Source: Verrucomicrobiales bacterium (GTDB taxonomy: Bacteria; Verrucomicrobiota; Verrucomicrobiia; Verrucomicrobiales; DEV007). Taken from it: a stretch of 5,238 bases of DNA. Below, piece after piece: positions 1 through 5,238 of the stretch. Within the stretch, counting starts at the first letter, position 1. Every line of letters starts with the position of its first letter. The stretch lies in NCBI GenBank assembly GCA_007123695.1, contig SLGN01000739.1, forward strand, positions 1 through 5,238. The letters are read 5' to 3'. The translations under genes were made by a program, and so were the position numbers. Below the pieces are notes generated by a model. The model had not been told where the DNA came from. It saw only the letters and a list, made by a program, of their open reading frames with translations, and did no database searches.

Positions 1-2670
<2,670 letters not shown>

Positions 2671-2680
2671 CCCCGCGACG

Positions 2681-3169
2681 ATGGAGAATCCCCCCGCCCC
2701 CTTTCCCGACGACTGGACCCCCAACATGCGGGCCAACCTCGTCTTCCTCACCTGGGGCGACGAGGTCCTGCTGATCCACAAGAAGACCGGCCTCGGCGCT
2801 GGAAAAATCAACGGCCCCGGCGGCAAGCTCGAACCCGGCGAGAGCGCCCTCGACGCCGCCCGCCGCGAGGTCCGCGAGGAACTCCTCATCGAAGTCGGCG
2901 CCCTCGAGGAGATGGGCGAACTCCATTTCGACTTCGTCGACGGGCTGCGCCTGCACTGCGTCGTCTTCCACGGCACCGAGTTCGAGGGCGTGCCCACCGA
3001 GACCCCCGAGGCGAGGCCCGAGTGGTTCCCCATCGCGGCGGTGCCCTACGACCGCATGTGGGCCGACGACCGGCACTGGCTCCCCGCCATGCTCGGCGGG
3101 TCGAAGTTCCGCGCCTGGTTCCGCTTCGACGGCGAGCAAATGCTCTCGCGCGAGGTGCTGCTGCGCTGA
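2681..3169 (+). CDS. Nudix hydrolase, MTH1/NUDT1-like (probable oxidised purine nucleoside triphosphatase)
   Basis: This is a 162-residue soluble protein, expected to hydrolyse 8-oxo-dGTP or related oxidised purine triphosphates to monophosphates plus pyrophosphate. The Nudix helix spans 48-70: G48, E54, R62-E63-V64, E66-E67, then I70; the last conserved Gly is Leu69. The resemblance to human MTH1 runs beyond the box: G-L-G-A-G-K-x-N-G (37-45, with Asn44 matching MTH1 Asn33), R-P-E-W-F (112-116) matching R-P-C-W-F, M-W-A-D-D (126-130) matching M-W-P-D-D with its base-reading Asp pair, and a C-terminal K-F-R-A-W-F-R-F-D-G matching K-F-H-G-Y-F-K-F-Q-G. MTH1 Phe27 corresponds to Leu38 here. The ATG at 2681 lies 10 bases after the gcvP stop with no clear Shine-Dalgarno. 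Met16 (base 2726) aligns with the MTH1 start and is an alternative, also without a ribosome site. Family assignment is secure; the exact substrate is inferred. Confidence 0.92.
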   Translation: MENPPAPFPDDWTPNMRANLVFLTWGDEVLLIHKKTGLGAGKINGPGGKLEPGESALDAARREVREELLIEVGALEEMGELHFDFVDGLRLHCVVFHGTEFEGVPTETPEARPEWFPIAAVPYDRMWADDRHWLPAMLGGSKFRAWFRFDGEQMLSREVLLR

Positions 3170-3173
3170 TCTC

Positions 3174-3208
3174 GGATCCGCGCGGAACGGCCGAGGCCGC
3201 CGCGATCC
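3174..3208 (+). terminator. GC-rich hairpin after the Nudix gene, candidate terminator without a U-tract
   Basis: Starting 4 bases after the Nudix stop, GGATC (3174-3178) pairs with GATCC (3204-3208), GCGG (3182-3185) with CCGC (3200-3203), and CGGC (3188-3191) with GCCG (3196-3199), around the 4-base loop CGAG. That gives 13 base pairs with two bulges on the 5' arm (CGC and AA). No run of T follows, so it is not a canonical intrinsic terminator. It may act as a U-less terminator or a 3'-end stabiliser for the gcvP-Nudix transcript. Its position between a gene end and a new promoter supports that role, but GC-rich DNA forms chance hairpins easily. Confidence 0.4.
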
Positions 3209-3209
3209 C

Positions 3210-3229
3210 GCCCGGATACGCCCCCGGGC
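3210..3229 (+). repeat. Second short inverted repeat in the Nudix-ftsH gap
   Basis: GCCCGG (3210-3215) and CCGGGC (3224-3229) are perfect inverted copies around an 8-base spacer. The repeat starts two bases after the larger hairpin ends and about 30 bases before the -35 element of the ftsH promoter candidate. It could be the second half of a tandem terminator, or an operator for ftsH. Six base pairs in such GC-rich DNA could equally be chance. Confidence 0.3.
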
Positions 3230-3257
3230 CCATCATCACTCCTCTCGGGGTCACCAT

Positions 3258-3286
3258 TTGCGCCGCCATGGGGCCTGTGGTAGTAT
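3258..3286 (+). promoter_or_regulatory. Probable sigma70-type promoter of ftsH with extended -10
   Basis: The -35 candidate TTGCGC (3258-3263) keeps the TTG core. After exactly 17 bases comes the -10 candidate TAGTAT (3281-3286), four of six matches to TATAAT, preceded by TGG (3278-3280), which supplies the TGn extended -10 element. Transcription would start near 3291-3293, leaving a leader of about 35 bases before the ftsH ATG. It is a relatively AT-richer spot in a GC-rich gap, downstream of a candidate terminator and upstream of a new gene, which is where a promoter is expected. No heat-shock (sigma32-type) consensus was recognised. Confidence 0.55.
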
Positions 3287-3326
3287 CGCGAATCCCCCGT
3301 GCGGCGTAAACCCCGGTAGACCACTC

Positions 3327-5238
<1,912 letters not shown>

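Noticed and set aside
3022..3309. A 95-codon + strand frame running from inside the Nudix gene into the intergenic gap.
   Set aside because: Most of it overlaps the conserved Nudix C-terminus in another frame. It has no ribosome site, and its end covers the hairpins and the promoter candidate.
3170..3326. A small gene, tRNA or riboswitch in the Nudix-ftsH gap.
   Set aside because: No cloverleaf, riboswitch core or short frame with a ribosome site could be seen. The hairpins and promoter account for the visible structure.

Overview
The window is GC-rich DNA with strongly G/C-ending codons. It is almost entirely coding on the + strand and holds housekeeping genes rather than accessory DNA. The FtsH sequence (in particular the segment around the zinc site and the following G-M-V-E-Y-G-D...V-F-L-G-R-D stretch) and the long single-chain GcvP look to me like a member of the Verrucomicrobiota/PVC group, possibly Opitutae. 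That placement comes from remembered family features, not from a search, and is only moderately secure.

Layout: (1) Bases 1-2670 hold most of gcvP, the glycine-decarboxylating P-protein of the glycine cleavage system; its first ~70 residues lie off the left edge. (2) Ten bases after the gcvP stop, 2681-3169 encode a 162-residue Nudix hydrolase that resembles the MTH1/NUDT1 branch (oxidised-purine nucleoside triphosphatase) more than classic E. coli MutT. With so short a gap and no terminator between them, the two genes are probably co-transcribed. (3) A 157-base intergenic stretch (3170-3326) has a strong GC-rich hairpin just after the Nudix stop, a second smaller hairpin, and then a good sigma70-type promoter with an extended -10 element. 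(4) From 3327 to the right edge runs ftsH, the membrane-anchored AAA+ zinc protease, open at the 3' end after 637 codons. All its key catalytic motifs are present.

How they fit together: GcvP belongs to one-carbon metabolism, feeding methylene-tetrahydrofolate to purine and thymidylate synthesis. The Nudix protein probably cleans damaged purine nucleotides from the pool. A functional tie between them is conceivable but is inference. FtsH is a separate transcription unit for membrane-protein quality control. I found no RNA gene, mobile element, CRISPR array, phage gene or defence system, and no convincing undescribed system. The most notable items are the MTH1-type Nudix protein with its altered Nudix box and the compact terminator-promoter arrangement ahead of ftsH.
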